64,000 nt of DNA from Perca fluviatilis. Taxonomy: Eukaryota; Chordata; Actinopteri; Perciformes; Percidae. Under the pieces are notes generated by a model. The model did not search any database. It had not been told where the DNA came from and saw only the letters and a program-made list of their open reading frames with translations. The stretch covers positions 9,536,276 through 9,600,275 of the forward strand of contig NC_053127.1 in the NCBI RefSeq assembly GCF_010015445.1, read 5' to 3'. Made by a program: the position numbers and the translations under genes. Each line of letters begins with the position of its first letter. Position 1 is the first letter of the stretch. Shown here piece after piece: positions 33,627-46,641 of this stretch.

Positions 33627-35879
33627 TTAAAGAAGTCAGCCACTGATGTTCAGAGACAAGGCCTATGATCCGATTCATCTCAAAAAGCGTTAGATGGGAT
33701 TCAAGTCAGGGCTCTGAGAAAAGCATTTCTTTATGGACACTGGGGCATATTTCCACGTTGAAAGAACACATATGGACATCATAACAAACCACTGTTAAAA
33801 CAGACATTTATGACAATGTGCTTTGCATATGTGAGCTATTTAAGGTTCAACACAATCTTGCAACTCATCAGCTATCAATCTGACGGTGATTTAGCCTCTG
33901 GGGGCAATGGCCAATAGTTCCCAGATTGTATTTCAGCCAATGTGTTCTGCTTCTTTTGCTCTGCACACGGACTGTTTACCTGCATGCAACCATAGCCCGC
34001 TCAAACGTGATTGGTCAATACTACTCAAACTACAACTGGAAACCAGAATGCTTCCGATACCTAAATCTTGTCCCGTTTAATACAGATTTTGCATTCTTTC
34101 ATGCAGATATCAGTTTACAGAGATTAAGATCAACATATTAAAGTACGACCATATAGTTGAAAGCTTTTAACCGTGTCACACAGTCGTCATCAGTAACTGG
34201 AGCTCATTTGTCATGGGACTGTAGATGGAATGGAACCCATTCTATTATTTTTGAGCATGTTTATGTTGTTTGGTCACACAGCTGTTTAAAGAATGAGGTT
34301 TCAAGCTCAACTTTTATGCCATCAATGAGAATTCCTTAAAGTGCTCAGGAAAATTAAAGTTTAAACTACTGTATGCAAACCCCATTCACTGATGAGACCA
34401 TGTAATATAGTTGAATGGACCTCGATGGTGACATTTGTCAAACTAATATTTTATAAATGAGTTCCAGAATATGCTTATTGACCTACATTTGAAAATTATG
34501 GCACAGATACTGTGTGTGATATGCACAAAAAGGTACCAAAAAAATAAATAACAACCCTCCCCAAACAAATCAAGCATTTCCATATCTGATCACCCAATTT
34601 GTAGCTTGATCAGGCTTAGAAGAATCAAAGGTCGTATTACTAACCCATGTTACAAACATACCCATTCCCTCCCATGTCATCTAAAAAAAAAGAAAAAGAA
34701 AAAAAGAACACAGGATGAAAGATGCAAAAATTGTTAAGCCACATATAGACCAAACAAAATGTACAACCAAAATTGTGTAAATTGTAATTTTTCATTGCAG
34801 TAACCTTGATGTCACACTAGGGAGTGCTGCAGTATAATGTCTGTGTTACAGCTTCAAAGCCACTGTACTGACTACTAAATTAACCAGAAACGATCAGCTG
34901 TGTGAGAGTTAGTCTTTTAAAAAATACGAGAAAGGGTGGGTGGTGTGTTTTCTGAGGACTTAATTTCCCAGTTAATGAGTTAATTATGTTTGCAGTAGAT
35001 AAATGTTGCATCATCCGAATTGTGCACAACGTGAAGCAAAGAGACACACATGGTAATTGGGAAGAGGCCATTTAGCACAATTAGGTTCCCAATTATATGT
35101 AAAACATCCATTATGCACTTCACCTGGCCTTAGGTTTCAGGGTCTTTATTTAACAATGTTACAAACAAACAGAAGTAGTCCATTTTTGTATTGTTATGCT
35201 GTGATCTTGTAAGCAGTCAGACATTCAGACAGGTTGTAAACAAACCTGTAGGTTAGGCAAACGGTAAATGTATTACCAATGTGACCATCAATCACAGTTT
35301 ACTGACCAACTTCATTGAACTACTAGACCTTTGCCATTGGTTTCTCCCTGAGACTTTGGCCAAAACATTTATCCAAGTTTAAACCAGAAATACCCTTAAA
35401 GCATAGCTTATTATGCACAGCAATGTGTTGGAAAATGAAAACTGTAAGCGAAACACCTAAACACAGTCCACCAATTGGAGAAGAGACTCATGTAATCATG
35501 CAAATGAGAGATGCTCTGCTACAAGATCAAGAGAGCAAAAGACAGACAGCCTCTTCCTTGGAGATGCAGACTGGAAGCCGAGATAAAATGTTTGTTCATA
35601 ACACACACTGACTTGACTCGCTGTGATGTCAAGCTGACATGAGCAACGATGAGCTGGTGACAGCAGGCAGCTGCAGTTCTCAAAGCCGCATGCCCCAGTT
35701 GCTCTCCACCAACTGCACAAATGCAATGCTTGCTGGGAAACGATTTGATGATGACTGAGCAGAGCACTCCGTGGCTGAGAAGCCTGACAATACTTTGATT
35801 CTTACACATTCCAAACACAGCTTGGTATAGAATTGACCATTGTTTCTTACCATTACAGTATAAAAAGAAGAGGGCGTAG

Positions 35880-36480
35880 CCACCGTGACGACACCCAATG
35901 GTTCGTGGACTACTGTTTTGAAGCCTCGAGTTTGACATTTTGGCCATTGCCATCTTGGTTTTCGAAACCGGAAGTGAGCATATTTGGACGAAATGGGATG
36001 AGCTGAGAAGGAGTGCTAAGCTAAACGCTAAGTTACCAGCTAAAGCTAGCACTAACTTGCTAGCTTGCTTAGCAAGGTGAATGCGTAAGACCTGTTCACA
36101 TATTGGGATACTAATTTTAGCTAGTGAAAAAACAGGCTTAAAGCAAAAATACTTACCGGAAAAGAATGAACAGCCGACTCCTTAGAGTGTGTTTTAGTAC
36201 AACCGAACGCTGAACAAGATCTTTTTGGGCGACCAAAATGTTACAATTAACTTTCATGAACTGAAAACACAAAAAGGTCATTGCTATGCGTCTATCCTGA
36301 TTGTCAGGTTGCTGTTCTAGCAACCATGGTAGCGACTTGTCAAACAAGTGTGAGTGAAAATGCTTACTGAGATAATAAAGAAGTGAGAAGTAGGGTAATT
36401 TTTACATAGACTATTGTACAATCAGACTTCTTTTTGCACCAATAGATTCGCCCTCTGCTGGACATTAGATAGAATGCAGG
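35880..36480. repeat. Interspersed repeat (CCATCTTGGTTTT ... CCCTCTGCTGGACATT)
   Basis: The CCATTGCCATCTTGGTTTTC block near 35943, GCTAGC-rich sequence at 36030-36075, and CGCCCTCTGCTGGACATTAG near 36449 make up an arrangement I remember from dispersed fish repeats. Terminal repeats were not found. The 177-codon minus frame 35519-36052 overlaps its edge and shows no family. Confidence 0.4.
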
Positions 36481-38780
36481 AGTTTAGGCATTTTGGTATT
36501 AGCTTCACTTTTCAGGCCAAAGGTTGAAACTTTGGATATTACACATGAGTATTTATAAGACAACAGAAATTCTGTTGGGAGAATAGATCGGTCTGCCGCC
36601 CTCTACACTAAAGATGGGCTGTGTTCTAGTGGAACCTTGCTGTTTATGTATATAGACAAGTCTGAGGGTGGTCATAAGAGCCTACCAAGAAATAATAACA
36701 AGGAGAAGACAAGATTAATGCCTAATTAAGATGCAATTTATAAACTAACTAAATGATTGATTGATTAATCAAAGAAATTGGGGCTGTGTCACTGGATTTC
36801 ACTATTAGGGAATTCAACTTCAATCTCCAAGAGAACTGAAAATGGGTCTAACAGTAGCAGCTGTTTAAAAAGGTGCAGGATGGGACGAAGCATGATGGAG
36901 TAAAGGGGGAATTATGATCGATCGTAGCATTATATAGAAAGACAGAGGAACACACAAGTTCACAATGATGAATTCCCTTTCTGTTTAAAACCTTCACGTC
37001 TCTGCAAGCTGTAGGTGTTCCTGAGTAGGAAATGAATCTATTGGAGGTAAAAGTGTGTGAGCAATATGGCTTTGTCTGCTAACTGTCTTCATCTTCTTGC
37101 ATTGCAAAACAAACCATGAACAGAACAGACTGCATCCGGTTTGATATTGAAGTGTAGTGGCTTTTTGTCGGACTCTCCCTTTCAAACAACATCAGGGTGC
37201 TGTACTGTACCTTGGGTTTCTCAGTACTTTGAATCTTGGAACTGAACCGAACACAACAAAATAATTTAAATCAGCACAGGTTGGGAGCTGACGTAATATG
37301 TTTCAGTAGCCTACACCTTTCTGTCTGTATCAATCAACCTCTGACATCTTTTCATCTTAAGTTTGAAGTTACCTGTTGGCCTATTTGTTAGAGTCTGACT
37401 GTCTGGCTACTTCACACAGGAATGACTGGATATCACTGTATTCCAGTTCTTCTTTTATCCTCATATTCACACAGTGCAAATTAAAATGTGTTACACAATA
37501 AAGGTGATTTCATCACAGATTTAACCACAGAGATCAAGCATATACGCACACATACAGGCCTATCTTTACTGACTCCCTCACCCTGCAAGCTGCCAGGCCT
37601 GAGATCAGGGGCTGAGGCTTTTGCCTCCCGTCCTGCTCCCTTGAGGTTAATTATGTTCTCTTTACCAGCCATGACTCACTTTCTATCTGCCTGAAAAGCT
37701 CACAGACTACTACAAGCCCCACCATGGCTGCTGTTATCGCTAACAACTAGTACCTCCAAGCAGTCTCTTCTGTTCACACGTGACATATCGCAAGCCATGC
37801 CAAGGATGGCTAATTAAAATGACTGACTGTGCACAACCGTGGATGTGAAGCAGGTAGTAGGCACCATAAGGATGTTGCTGTGCTGATGTTAAACTCAAAC
37901 TGACACTATCAGGTTGTATGTTGTCTATCTTTTGGTATCCAGTTAAAGTGTCTGAGTGAATTTGAAATTGCATGCTCACTGCCCATCTCTTTTATTAAGA
38001 AGTGGGAATCCATTTTCCCTTTTGTTTCTCTTTCTCTGCTCTGTTACCCCTCATTCCTGTCGGTATTCTCTCTTCCCTCATGACTGAGATTGGGGAGAAG
38101 TAAATGTTATACCAAATAAATTATACAGTACGTGCACAGGAAATTTTGCTCCACAACAGAAGCCATAGAGAGATATCATTGTTTCTTCTTTGAAATGAAT
38201 TCCTCCTTCATTGAACCTGCCTCGTAATTTTTAGCATTATAACCATCGATTGTCTTCAAAATTCCATAAGTACTTCATTGTAGTGCTTGAGGTACTTTCA
38301 GTTTGCTTGAAGCACTGCTGTCAAATACACACCCAAAGGACAACACTCTCCACAAGACAACTCAAAGTAATGGAAACACATAATTTCAGCACTCACACTG
38401 TATTGAAACATATAAGGAATTTGAAATCTTCCATAAAACATATATAGTAGATTTTGGAAAACACCACAAAACCTCATATAGACTATATAATGTTGCAATG
38501 TTAGATGTTCATACTTAACGTGGCCAAAGCTTTTAATAATACGGTATGTAAAAGTAATCGCTTGGCTTGGCTTTCAGACTTTTCTGAAAACTCTGCTTCC
38601 AACAGTGTTTTATACTACAGTGTTTTATATATAATATGGCTCAAGCTTATGTCAAACCATGTTAGATTTATTTATATGGTCATCTTCTCCAGCTACATGC
38701 TAATGATATTGTTAATATCTCCCCAATTTCGGAACACGTTTATTGTGTACCTTTGGTTTAGAAGCATTTATTGGTGATTT
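36481..38780. other. No recognisable feature
   Basis: AT-rich, without inverted repeats or homology I can name; a CpG-poor single-copy-like segment. The stretches 43490-44868 and 45960-46630 are the same in character. Confidence 0.45.
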
Positions 38781-38789
38781 GTCAAGCTA

Positions 38790-39088
38790 GAAAATGCTGC
38801 TATACTGCGTCAGTCATTCCACTGCTACATGTAGCTACATGCTAACGTAATGTAAACCTTTAATCTTGGTTGCCGCTATACTCCGTTATAGTCAATCCCT
38901 AGCTGCAATGACGGACGGTAAGTAAAACAAATGTGAAACTACAGATGTCAAAGATCCAGAAACGCTGACCAATCAGAGCAGACTGGTGTTTTTCGGGAGG
39001 GGGGCTTAAAGAGACAGGCGCTACAACAGAGCGTTTCAGACAGAGGGTGAATACAGGTGAAGCAGCCAAAATGAGCATAATAGGCCCC
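38790..39088. repeat. Interspersed repeat ending ATAATAGGCCCCC-TTTAA
   Basis: Ends in AGCATAATAGGCCCCCT followed by TTAA (39089-39093 region) and contains ACCAATCAGAGCAGACTGG, both common in fish DNA-element copies in my memory. The left border is uncertain. Confidence 0.4.
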
Positions 39089-39879
39089 CTTTAATACACT
39101 TAAAACGTTCCCAGAGCAGGCAGAGCCATGGACAGAAACACAAATCCCCATAGCACAACACAGAAGCAAACCTGGATGACAGAAAACTGTTTCGATTCAT
39201 GCACTGGGTGAGCATTTTTTAGTTGACTCAATGTGCCATCTTTGTGTTCTACAGCTGACTGTGAGATGTGGTTGAAAATTATTTTATTAACAGTACATTC
39301 TTTTTTGTAAAATGTCAAATACTAGACTTTCACCTCTAACTAACTATCTTTCCACAGAGGTATTGTTACCTTCACTTTATATTTTTTCCTCCATTACTTG
39401 TCTGCTATTTCCTCTGAAAACCTCATAAACCAATTAAAAAAATCCCCCAGAATGTGATTGTAAATGCAGCAGCACAGCTTTTGCCAATACTGACAGTGGC
39501 ACTGGCTGGTGAGAATGATTGAGACTGGGCTTCCAGAAACTCGCAGATAGCTGTCAGTAGACGGCCCACAATTGTCCATTCAACTGCTTCAGCAACACAA
39601 TAGTTGCTGCTGATAATCATGACAGAGACAGAGTGGCCCTAAAATTGATCTGACATCAAATACATTGGCATGGCCACACATTAATAATCATACGGTCAAT
39701 CTTGTTACATGTGTTATGACTGAGTCTAGGAGAACGCAACACAAAAAAAGAAATGGGAGAGTAGAAATCGAAATGTCACGTTACATCCTGTAACGCCCTG
39801 CTGTGCACGGCTATGACATGAACTACTACGACTACCATTGTAGTCACTGTTCCATTATCTTTATTGTGACTATTACGCC

Positions 39880-40140
39880 ACTGTTCATCATAACCCCAAC
39901 CGGCACCGTCAGACACCGCCTACCAAGAGCCTGGGTCTGTCGGAGGTTTCTTCCTAAAAGGGAGTTTCTCCTCGCCACTGTCGCAACAGCCACTGCTAAT
40001 GCTTGCTCTTGGGGGAATTATTGAAATTGTTGGGGCTTTGTAAATTATAGAGTGTGGTCTAGACCTACTCTATCTGTAAAGTGTCTCGAGATAACAACTA
40101 CCCGGATGTCTGTCACAGTAACTTGAAATTGAATTTTGAG
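39880..40140 (+). mobile_element. Retroposon 3'-end fragment
   Basis: A run with GGAGGTTTCTTCCTAAAAGG, TTTCTCCTCGCCACTGTCGC, GTGGTCTAGACCTACTCTAT and TGTAAAGTGTCTCGAGATAA is, from memory, the 3' end of a very common fish LINE-like repeat that finishes in GAATT-rich sequence. Here it ends in GAAATTGAATTTTG. Only the 3' end is present, as expected of a 5'-truncated retroposon. Confidence 0.55.
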
Positions 40141-40400
40141 AAGTGAATTTGAAGATATATAGAGTTGAATTTTCAGTGAGGATCAAATTTTATTGGACTT
40201 CAGTTCCAAACGAATAAATTCAATTTCAAATTATACTATTCAGATTCAGTTTTTCAATGCAATGATTCAAATTAAACAATACAATTTCAAATTATGTGAT
40301 TCAAATTCAGTATTTCAATGCAATTATTCAAGTTTAGCAAATCAAATTCAAATATAAATGATTCAAATTCAGTTTCTGGTGGCACATATGTCAGCCCATA
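40140..40400. repeat. AATTCAAAT-type low-order repeat
   Basis: Irregular copies of CAATTTCAAATTAT-, GATTCAAATTCAGTATTTCA- and CAATGCAATTATTCAA-like units, about 30-50 bp apart, follow the retroposon tail. It may have grown from that GAATT-type tail. It ends at a TCTGGTGGCACATATGTCAG block. Confidence 0.55.
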
Positions 40401-41580
40401 CGGTACACACTTCCTGTCTCCTAAACGGGCAAGGCCTTGTTTGAATATGTAGTAAATGTTGTTTGGATGGATGAAAAGTTATATTTAAATAATGTATTAA
40501 TATGTTCTCTTTCTAACGTTAGATATTTACACAGCTAGCATCACAGAGATTAGTTTTGTTAGGGCGTTCACGAACGTTAGCTGCCGTTAGCTTCTCTGTC
40601 TTGCCAGATCTCGCGAGAGTTTTGGTCCTGAGACAGAAACAGGTCTCAAACAAATTTTCTCCTAATGTGTCCATCTGAAAAATGCCATTTTAGTGTCAGA
40701 ATGTTCTGGAGATATGTGGCTTGTGAAAAATGGGCCCAATATATACTTTGGTGACTATGAGGCAAAAGAATCGCTCATAATCTGTTTGTGTTCTCCCGTT
40801 GGAATCAATACACTCAGGACCTGCCGCTAGTCTCCTAAAGAGGTGTGGCCATGGTGGAGCCCACGTGACACAGGAAACTACTCTTGTGTTGGGGCTGGTT
40901 CTAAACTGTGGGCGTTTCCCAATATGTGTTCTTCTATTGACTTGTGTTCTTGTGTCCCTGTGAAACGTCATCTCGTGTTGCCAAAGTACTGTCCCAATAC
41001 ACAAGTTCGCATTTCGCCAAGAACAGTTAAAATTCCCGGATGTATTCTTGACACGCCCATTTACCGAGGATACATCGATTGGTAACTTGTATGAACTTCG
41101 CAGCACCTGTATCCCAACATTCATTTCGGCATTCAATGATGGTTGGATTTCCAGTACATAGACAGCCCAAAAACGTGACAATTTTAACAATTTTCGCCAT
41201 GTTATTCATCACTAAATTCACTTCTGAGAACATTTTAGGCGAGAAATGAACGGTTTAGATTTTGAATATAGGCAGTCTTGCGAAAATCTTTGCCGAATTG
41301 ACAATTTGCTCCAAAGTTTTCGGAGTTTTCAGAGCTCCATAAAATGACGCAGCCGCCAGCTTGCGCCTGCCGGGGCCTCTTGCTTGGCGCTCGGACAGTC
41401 ACACTCGCAGATCCCGCTGTAAGACGGAGGTCTTTTAGACCGGTCCCGTAAATAAGAGGCTTTTATTTCGCCGTTTCGGATCATTTGTTTAAATATCACA
41501 ACACATGTGGTTAACTGTCTTTTCGGAGTTAAACTCAACAAGCACACACACACACACAGCAGGCAGAGGAGAGATATACC

Positions 41581-41608
41581 ATAGATAGACTGTATATTAT
41601 TAGTCTAT
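41581..41608. mobile_element. 28-bp palindromic micro-insertion with 10-bp direct repeats
   Basis: The 28 bp read ATAGATAGACTGTATATT then ATTAGTCTAT, an imperfect palindrome, lying between identical 10-bp repeats GAGATATACC (41571-41580 and 41609-41618). This is the layout of an extremely short TIR insertion or an excision footprint. Confidence 0.5.
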
Positions 41609-42237
41609 GAGATATACCCGTTTCTTTTCGGGAGACTTGTTTAAATTATGTCATAGGCTATAGCCTACATTATATTTTGTATTTAGTTCATATTTTTGGT
41701 GTATTTGTTTTCTGATTTATTAGAAGTTGAGTCTTTATGATAAATGAACAGTTGTACATAAAATGGTAACATGCTATGACATGTTATGTAGACTAAAGGG
41801 GAGACACCAACCTTTATAATTTGAATTTCTAATTTCCATCTCCGTGGGCATATACAGTGCACTACAATAATATAGAAATGATAATTCCACATAACACTAA
41901 TAGGAACACATAGGACACACCAGTGCATATGCCTATTTATTTGTTTAATTTAAACTGACTTAAACTTATACGCTAATAATAGTAGGGATCACGTTCCACT
42001 CTTTTGAATAAGTAAGGGGTTGTTTGAGCTAAACCATAAACAATAAAATTAAAGCTCAATTAGTTTTATTTTTCAATATTATTGCAATAGTTGTAGCATT
42101 ATGAGGTTTTCTTGTCCAGAGATTGTTTTAATACTAAGTGGTTATATTGTTGTGGTTTTTATTTCTAGCTGGTATTTTGGAGCCTTGCAGGTAGCCTCTG
42201 TGCTGGGAGTGTTGAGCAATAACAGGAAGAACACATC

Positions 42238-43351
42238 GGGCCCTATCTTGCACTCAGCGCAATTGCCTTTGTACACCGACGCATGTATCATTCCTATTTT
42301 GCACCCGACGCACAGCGGACTTTTCCCTCCACAGACGCACGTCGGTAAATTAGGGATTGTATTTGCGGTCCCGGGGGCGGTTCAGCGAAAAGAGGAGGCG
42401 TGTTCCGGCGCAAACGTTACTTTGTGCTATTCTGCAGTTTCAGAAAACAATTCCGCCACTGACCAGGAAAAACCTGGTCTAAAGTCAGTGGCGCTAGTCT
42501 AAAGTCAGTAGCGCGTTATTCAGATGCTATTTTAGGGGCGCATGCTTGGCCATAATGTAGCGTGTGCACAACGCGCATACACTTCTCTCATCTACAGCAG
42601 TTCCCATTTTTGAAAACCATACATAATTACAAAGGAAAATATTACTGAAAATGCGCTTCATGTGTTTGGATAGATCAGGAGGCACTTACAGTCCTCAAAA
42701 AGTCGCAGCATTCTTTGTGGCTTGTTGTGTTTTACACATTTCCATGAATCATGGATGTGTTGATGACATAAATGAGGAAATATTAGAGGACTTAAGGAGA
42801 CGTGATGTTGAACTACGGTGGGATTGGACACTCCGGCGCGATCTGGTCCGGGAGTAATGCTCGATGCGCTCCTGGTGGAGCGGGTGGACGGAGATGGAGT
42901 GGGGGGAAGAGGAAGGGGCACAACAGGTGCAGGTGGTGCGTTTGGAGGCCCACGCTCCATTGCTGCAGCAATCCTCTCCAGATTGGAGGAGATGCGCCCG
43001 AGTGGCCACAGCAACATCGCCACCCAGCCAAGACGGGCATTTATTACTTTGCCGCATCTCGCATCGGCAGCTCCCGCTGGCGTGCGCCAGGCAAATCCGC
43101 CATAATAGCAATCCGCCATGGAACAAGCGCCCTGCTCTTAAAGGGAATGTGAGAAGACGCTCTGATTGGTTTATTGCACGTTACGCCCAAACCACACCTA
43201 ACTACTTCAGACCAACCCATTTTAGATTTGTGTCGGGCGCAAGAGTCATTTATCCCGCCGGTATAATAGCAACAGCGCGCCGAGATCCGCCCACAAAGCT
43301 ACTTGCGTTTTGCGTTTCATACTTGCGTTTCAGATCGTTAAAATAGGGCCC
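42238..43351 (+). mobile_element. PIF/Harbinger-derived element, GGGCCCTAT ends
   Basis: The termini GGGCCCTATCTT and ATAGGGCCC are inverted repeats, flanked on both sides by ATC (42235-42237, 43352-43354), a 3-bp target duplication. The right subterminal region repeats ACTTGCGTTT. The element keeps the tail of a Harbinger transposase on the plus strand (42651-42857). A long GC-rich open frame on the minus strand (43119-42658) partly overlaps it; I do not recognise that frame. The transposase core is deleted, so the copy is non-autonomous. Confidence 0.82.
42651..42857 (+). pseudogene. Harbinger transposase C-terminal remnant
   Basis: The 68-codon frame includes SPQKVAAFFVACCVLHI followed by an acidic stretch EEILEDLRRRD. 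The C-terminal part of HARBI1-type DDE nucleases has an S/P-x-K-V ... A-C-C-x-L-H-N block in this position, here with I in place of N. Only the end of the protein remains, with none of the DDE catalytic residues visible upstream, so it cannot act as a transposase. Confidence 0.65.
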
Positions 43352-44868
43352 ATCGTCTCAAACTGTTAACAGCGTTTTCTGTGCTTGTGAACTTGCGAGT
43401 TAATTCTTCCAAGAACAACCAGCAAGAACGTTCTCCCCAAGAACACAAGTCCGTAATTTGCATTCTTGGTATTGAGAAACGCCCCGACTCTGCCAACATC
43501 ATGCCCCGGGGTGGACTCTGGAAACAGGAAGTAATATAGCTAGCCTCCCAATCAGCCAATCTGCAACAGGTTGCGTTTGTTGGAACAAAGATCTTGAAAA
43601 GAACAAGGGAGCGCTCACTCTCATATTGTTCAAGCACACAGAATACAGCGAGGGCCGTAACAAACTGTTAAGCCATCATGCTTTCTTATTTGACACAAGA
43701 TGGTGCATATGTGGTAGTTAAGTACCAGGATTTGAACATGAGGTGGAAATACTCCACAGTGTACTCATCTTTAACAATCTTCTAATTGGTAATCAACCCA
43801 CATGCCAGATAAAACATTGATAGGCTACTGAACAATTCTGCAAAACCTGAACGCGTTCAATAATGATGTGGTAGGCTATCACTTTTCATTCCAGCTCGGT
43901 AATACCAAAGTAACAAAGAATGGTATCTTGAGAGCCACAGGGGGATATGGATCAATGGGGCATAAAAAAAGTTGCCTGCTTTAACCCATGTTATAAACTA
44001 GTCTATGGCATGTATTTGGGTAACAATAAAAAAGGAGTGGTTGTTTCTTCTGCAAGAGGGAGGTGAAACCTCAAGTTATAGTGTAATATGACAATAAAGC
44101 GTGCTGGATGGAATTTTGCATTCTTCATAATGTTTTAGTTATTCTATGTGTCAAACTTTTCAAGTACTTAATCATTACTTCTTGTTTAACATATCAAGCT
44201 GAAATAAATGAACTTGAAGCAATTATTAATTATACTGTGTGTAGGCTGCGCTGTCCCACTGAGGAACGTGTATTGCTATTTTCAGTCTTCATTAAGTCCA
44301 ACCAAATACATTATGTTGTCTAAAAATAAGCAAACAAACGTGTCAGTTGCACTTCACCTCTTAGCATTACATACAGCCGATAAAGTACAGAGAAAATGTC
44401 CATAGAAACTTCTCCTGCAGAATAATCCACTTCTCCGCTGCCTATTTGGAGGCTCAGTATGTTCCAAACACTACTATTTTTGCAAGCACAACTTTTAACA
44501 GAAAATGTTTTTTCCGTAGAAAATGTATTATCCTTGTATTGCTGGTGGTAGACAAACAACAGAAACACCAGCTGGGCGCTTCTACAGACAATGATGTCCA
44601 TTACAATAAACATTGTGAAGAAAATGTTATATACATTTTACAGAACCATCAAACTTGTCATGCATAAGTTTCAGTGTTACTTTCTGTCTCAAGGCAACAA
44701 CATTCTTGTTTGACAATTGTACAGGCTTCATTCCCAGGTGCCTGCCAAGGACTTTTTTATTTTTAGGTATACAGTACATTTGAGAATTTTGTTTGTCAAA
44801 CTTTATGTTTAAAGTGTCCTTGTGGCTCTGTATGCCAAGGCACATACTCTATCTCATATCTGATTTAT

Positions 44869-45010
44869 TGGGGGTAGCTCTAGTCTGTAGGGACTTGGGA
44901 ACAGGAAGGTCGGTGGTTCAAGTCCCGGTACAGTTCGTGGCATGTTTGTGTATTTCAGGCCTGTGTGTAACATATAATATCCCCTTGTGGGATTAATAAA
45001 GTATGTCTTG
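44869..45010 (+). mobile_element. tRNA-derived SINE with CCTTGTGGGATTAATAAAG tail
   Basis: The head GGGGGTAGCTCTAGTCTGTAGG resembles an A-box region, and GGTTCAAGTCC at 44915-44925 is a near-perfect B-box. The 3' end CCCCTTGTGGGATTAATAAA is the LINE-shared tail seen in fish L2-type LINE/SINE pairs. It is followed by short TTG and TTC repeats (45009-45030). Confidence 0.75.
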
Positions 45011-45115
45011 TTGTTGTTCTTCTTCTTCTATTGCACGAGTGTGGGTCATGTCATTCACTGCATGTCACACCCACAACCACTGACATTTCTCATTTGAAAT
45101 TCCAGCTGGTCTTAA

Positions 45116-45954
45116 AGTGATGGTTCGGAGTAATTTTACCCTAGGGTCCTTTGCACCATGACCTCGAGCCAAACACCCCCCGAGAAGCTTTTTTCACCTG
45201 GGTCGAACATTGGGAGAGTTAGTGTAGAGTAGCGTTATCAGCTGAATAGCTTAGCGCAGGGTAGTACAAATAGGTTATGCACTCATAAAACGATGGATTG
45301 GAAAGTTTGTAAGTACACCAGAAGTTTATGAACACTTGCCTGCTCTCTTCTGCCAGCTGCTGCTGCTGCTACCTGCAGTTAGACGAGTGCTTAGGGCCGT
45401 CTACAAATTACAACACCGAAAAGAGATGCAACAAAATATTTATTAATTTAATGATTAAATAAAGTAATGTCTCCAAACTTACCTCAATTATTACTTGTCT
45501 CCTGCTAGTTACACTACAGCACTTACTTTAATAAAAAAAAGTTAAATTAATAAATATTTTTGTTGCATCTCTTTTCGGTGTGTAATTTGTAGACGACCCT
45601 AAGCACTCGTCTTACAGCAGCAACAACAATAGCAGAGAGCAGAAGCCAGCAGGCAAGTGTTATTTACATAAACTTCTGGTGTACTTACAAACTTTCCAAT
45701 CCATCGTTCTATGAGTGCATAACCTATTGGTACTAGTGTAGACGTTTGGTATCATTTCGGGCATTATTAGTGGGGTCATTTACGAGATACAAACGTGGGT
45801 CCATTAGCCCCTGCTCTAAGCTATTCAGCTGATAACGCTACTCTACGCTAACTCTCCCAATGTTCGACCCAGGTGAAAAAAGCTTCTGGGGGGGTGTTTG
45901 GCTCGAGGTCATGGTGCAAATGACCCTAGGGTGAAATTACTCCGAACCATCACT
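45116..45954. mobile_element. TTAA-target DNA element with long inverted repeats, copy 2
   Basis: Same family as 16121-17905: ends AGTGATGGTTCGGAGTAAT in opposite orientation, TTAA flanks (45112-45115, 45955-45958), and arms of about 350 bp. A short inner inverted repeat centres near 45530. This 839-bp copy lacks the tandem array and tRNA-like block of copy 1, so it is closer to the simple form. Left-arm bases around TTAGCGCAGGG are deleted relative to the right arm. Confidence 0.85.
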
Positions 45955-46641
45955 TTAATGTTGCGGAATCAAAAATGTAAATAAAGTGTGAAATTAAGCC
46001 AGGTGTCAGACTCAGCTGCAACCAAAGATTATCGCAGACATAATTATTCATGGCTTAAAAAAAAAAGTGTTTAAAATTTTTCAGAAATCAGCTTTCAGTA
46101 TTTGCTTTATTTCCTAGATGAGAAGATCAATACCGTTCTCGTGTCGAGATGTGATTTTCTAGTGTTCCCCCTGCCTCCATTCTTCATACTAAGCTAAGTT
46201 AAAAACCTGACTCTGGCTAACACACAGTCACAAGATTTATGTCAGTATTCTTATCTCACTCTCAGATACGCGTAATTTCGACTAAATTTTTTATGAAAAA
46301 GGATAGCTGGATCTTAATACATTATGGCTGACTGTTTTCATGTACAGTAAATGACAATGGATTCTTGCATAAGGACATTGCTTAACTGCCCATGTTTGGC
46401 TTTGACCCCTCATTAATCATAATTTACATCCTGTAATATACCACAATAGATGATCAAAGGTCATATATTTACCACAGATATACCAATCTTTTATCCCATC
46501 TTATATCCTATATATTAAGTCTGAAAAGTTTTGTTAATACAGTATGGCATACAGTCCTACATACAGTTCTGACAAGGTATGGGCTAAAAACAACCAATGA
46601 GATCCATCGAATGATTACTGATTCAAGATGCAGTGTTGATT

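Larger units (their letters stand above)
40919..43485. mobile_element. Larger TIR element hosting a Harbinger insertion
   Basis: The left end TGGGCGTTTCCCAATATG and the right end (reverse complement) GGGGCGTTTCTCAATACC are inverted repeats, and the similarity continues through GACTTGTGTTCTTG on both sides. The interior shows no transposase. It is interrupted at 42235 by the GGGCCCTAT element and also contains the 28-bp insertion at 41581-41608. Unity of the two halves is inferred from the matching ends; no clear target duplication was found. Confidence 0.55.

Noticed and set aside
35519..36052. 177-codon minus-strand open frame
   Set aside because: Half lies in an interspersed repeat, the composition is not that of a protein family I know, and other frames overlap it; best explained by chance.
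40696..41190. 164-codon minus-strand open frame
   Set aside because: It straddles the left end of the 40919-43485 transposon and has no recognised motif.
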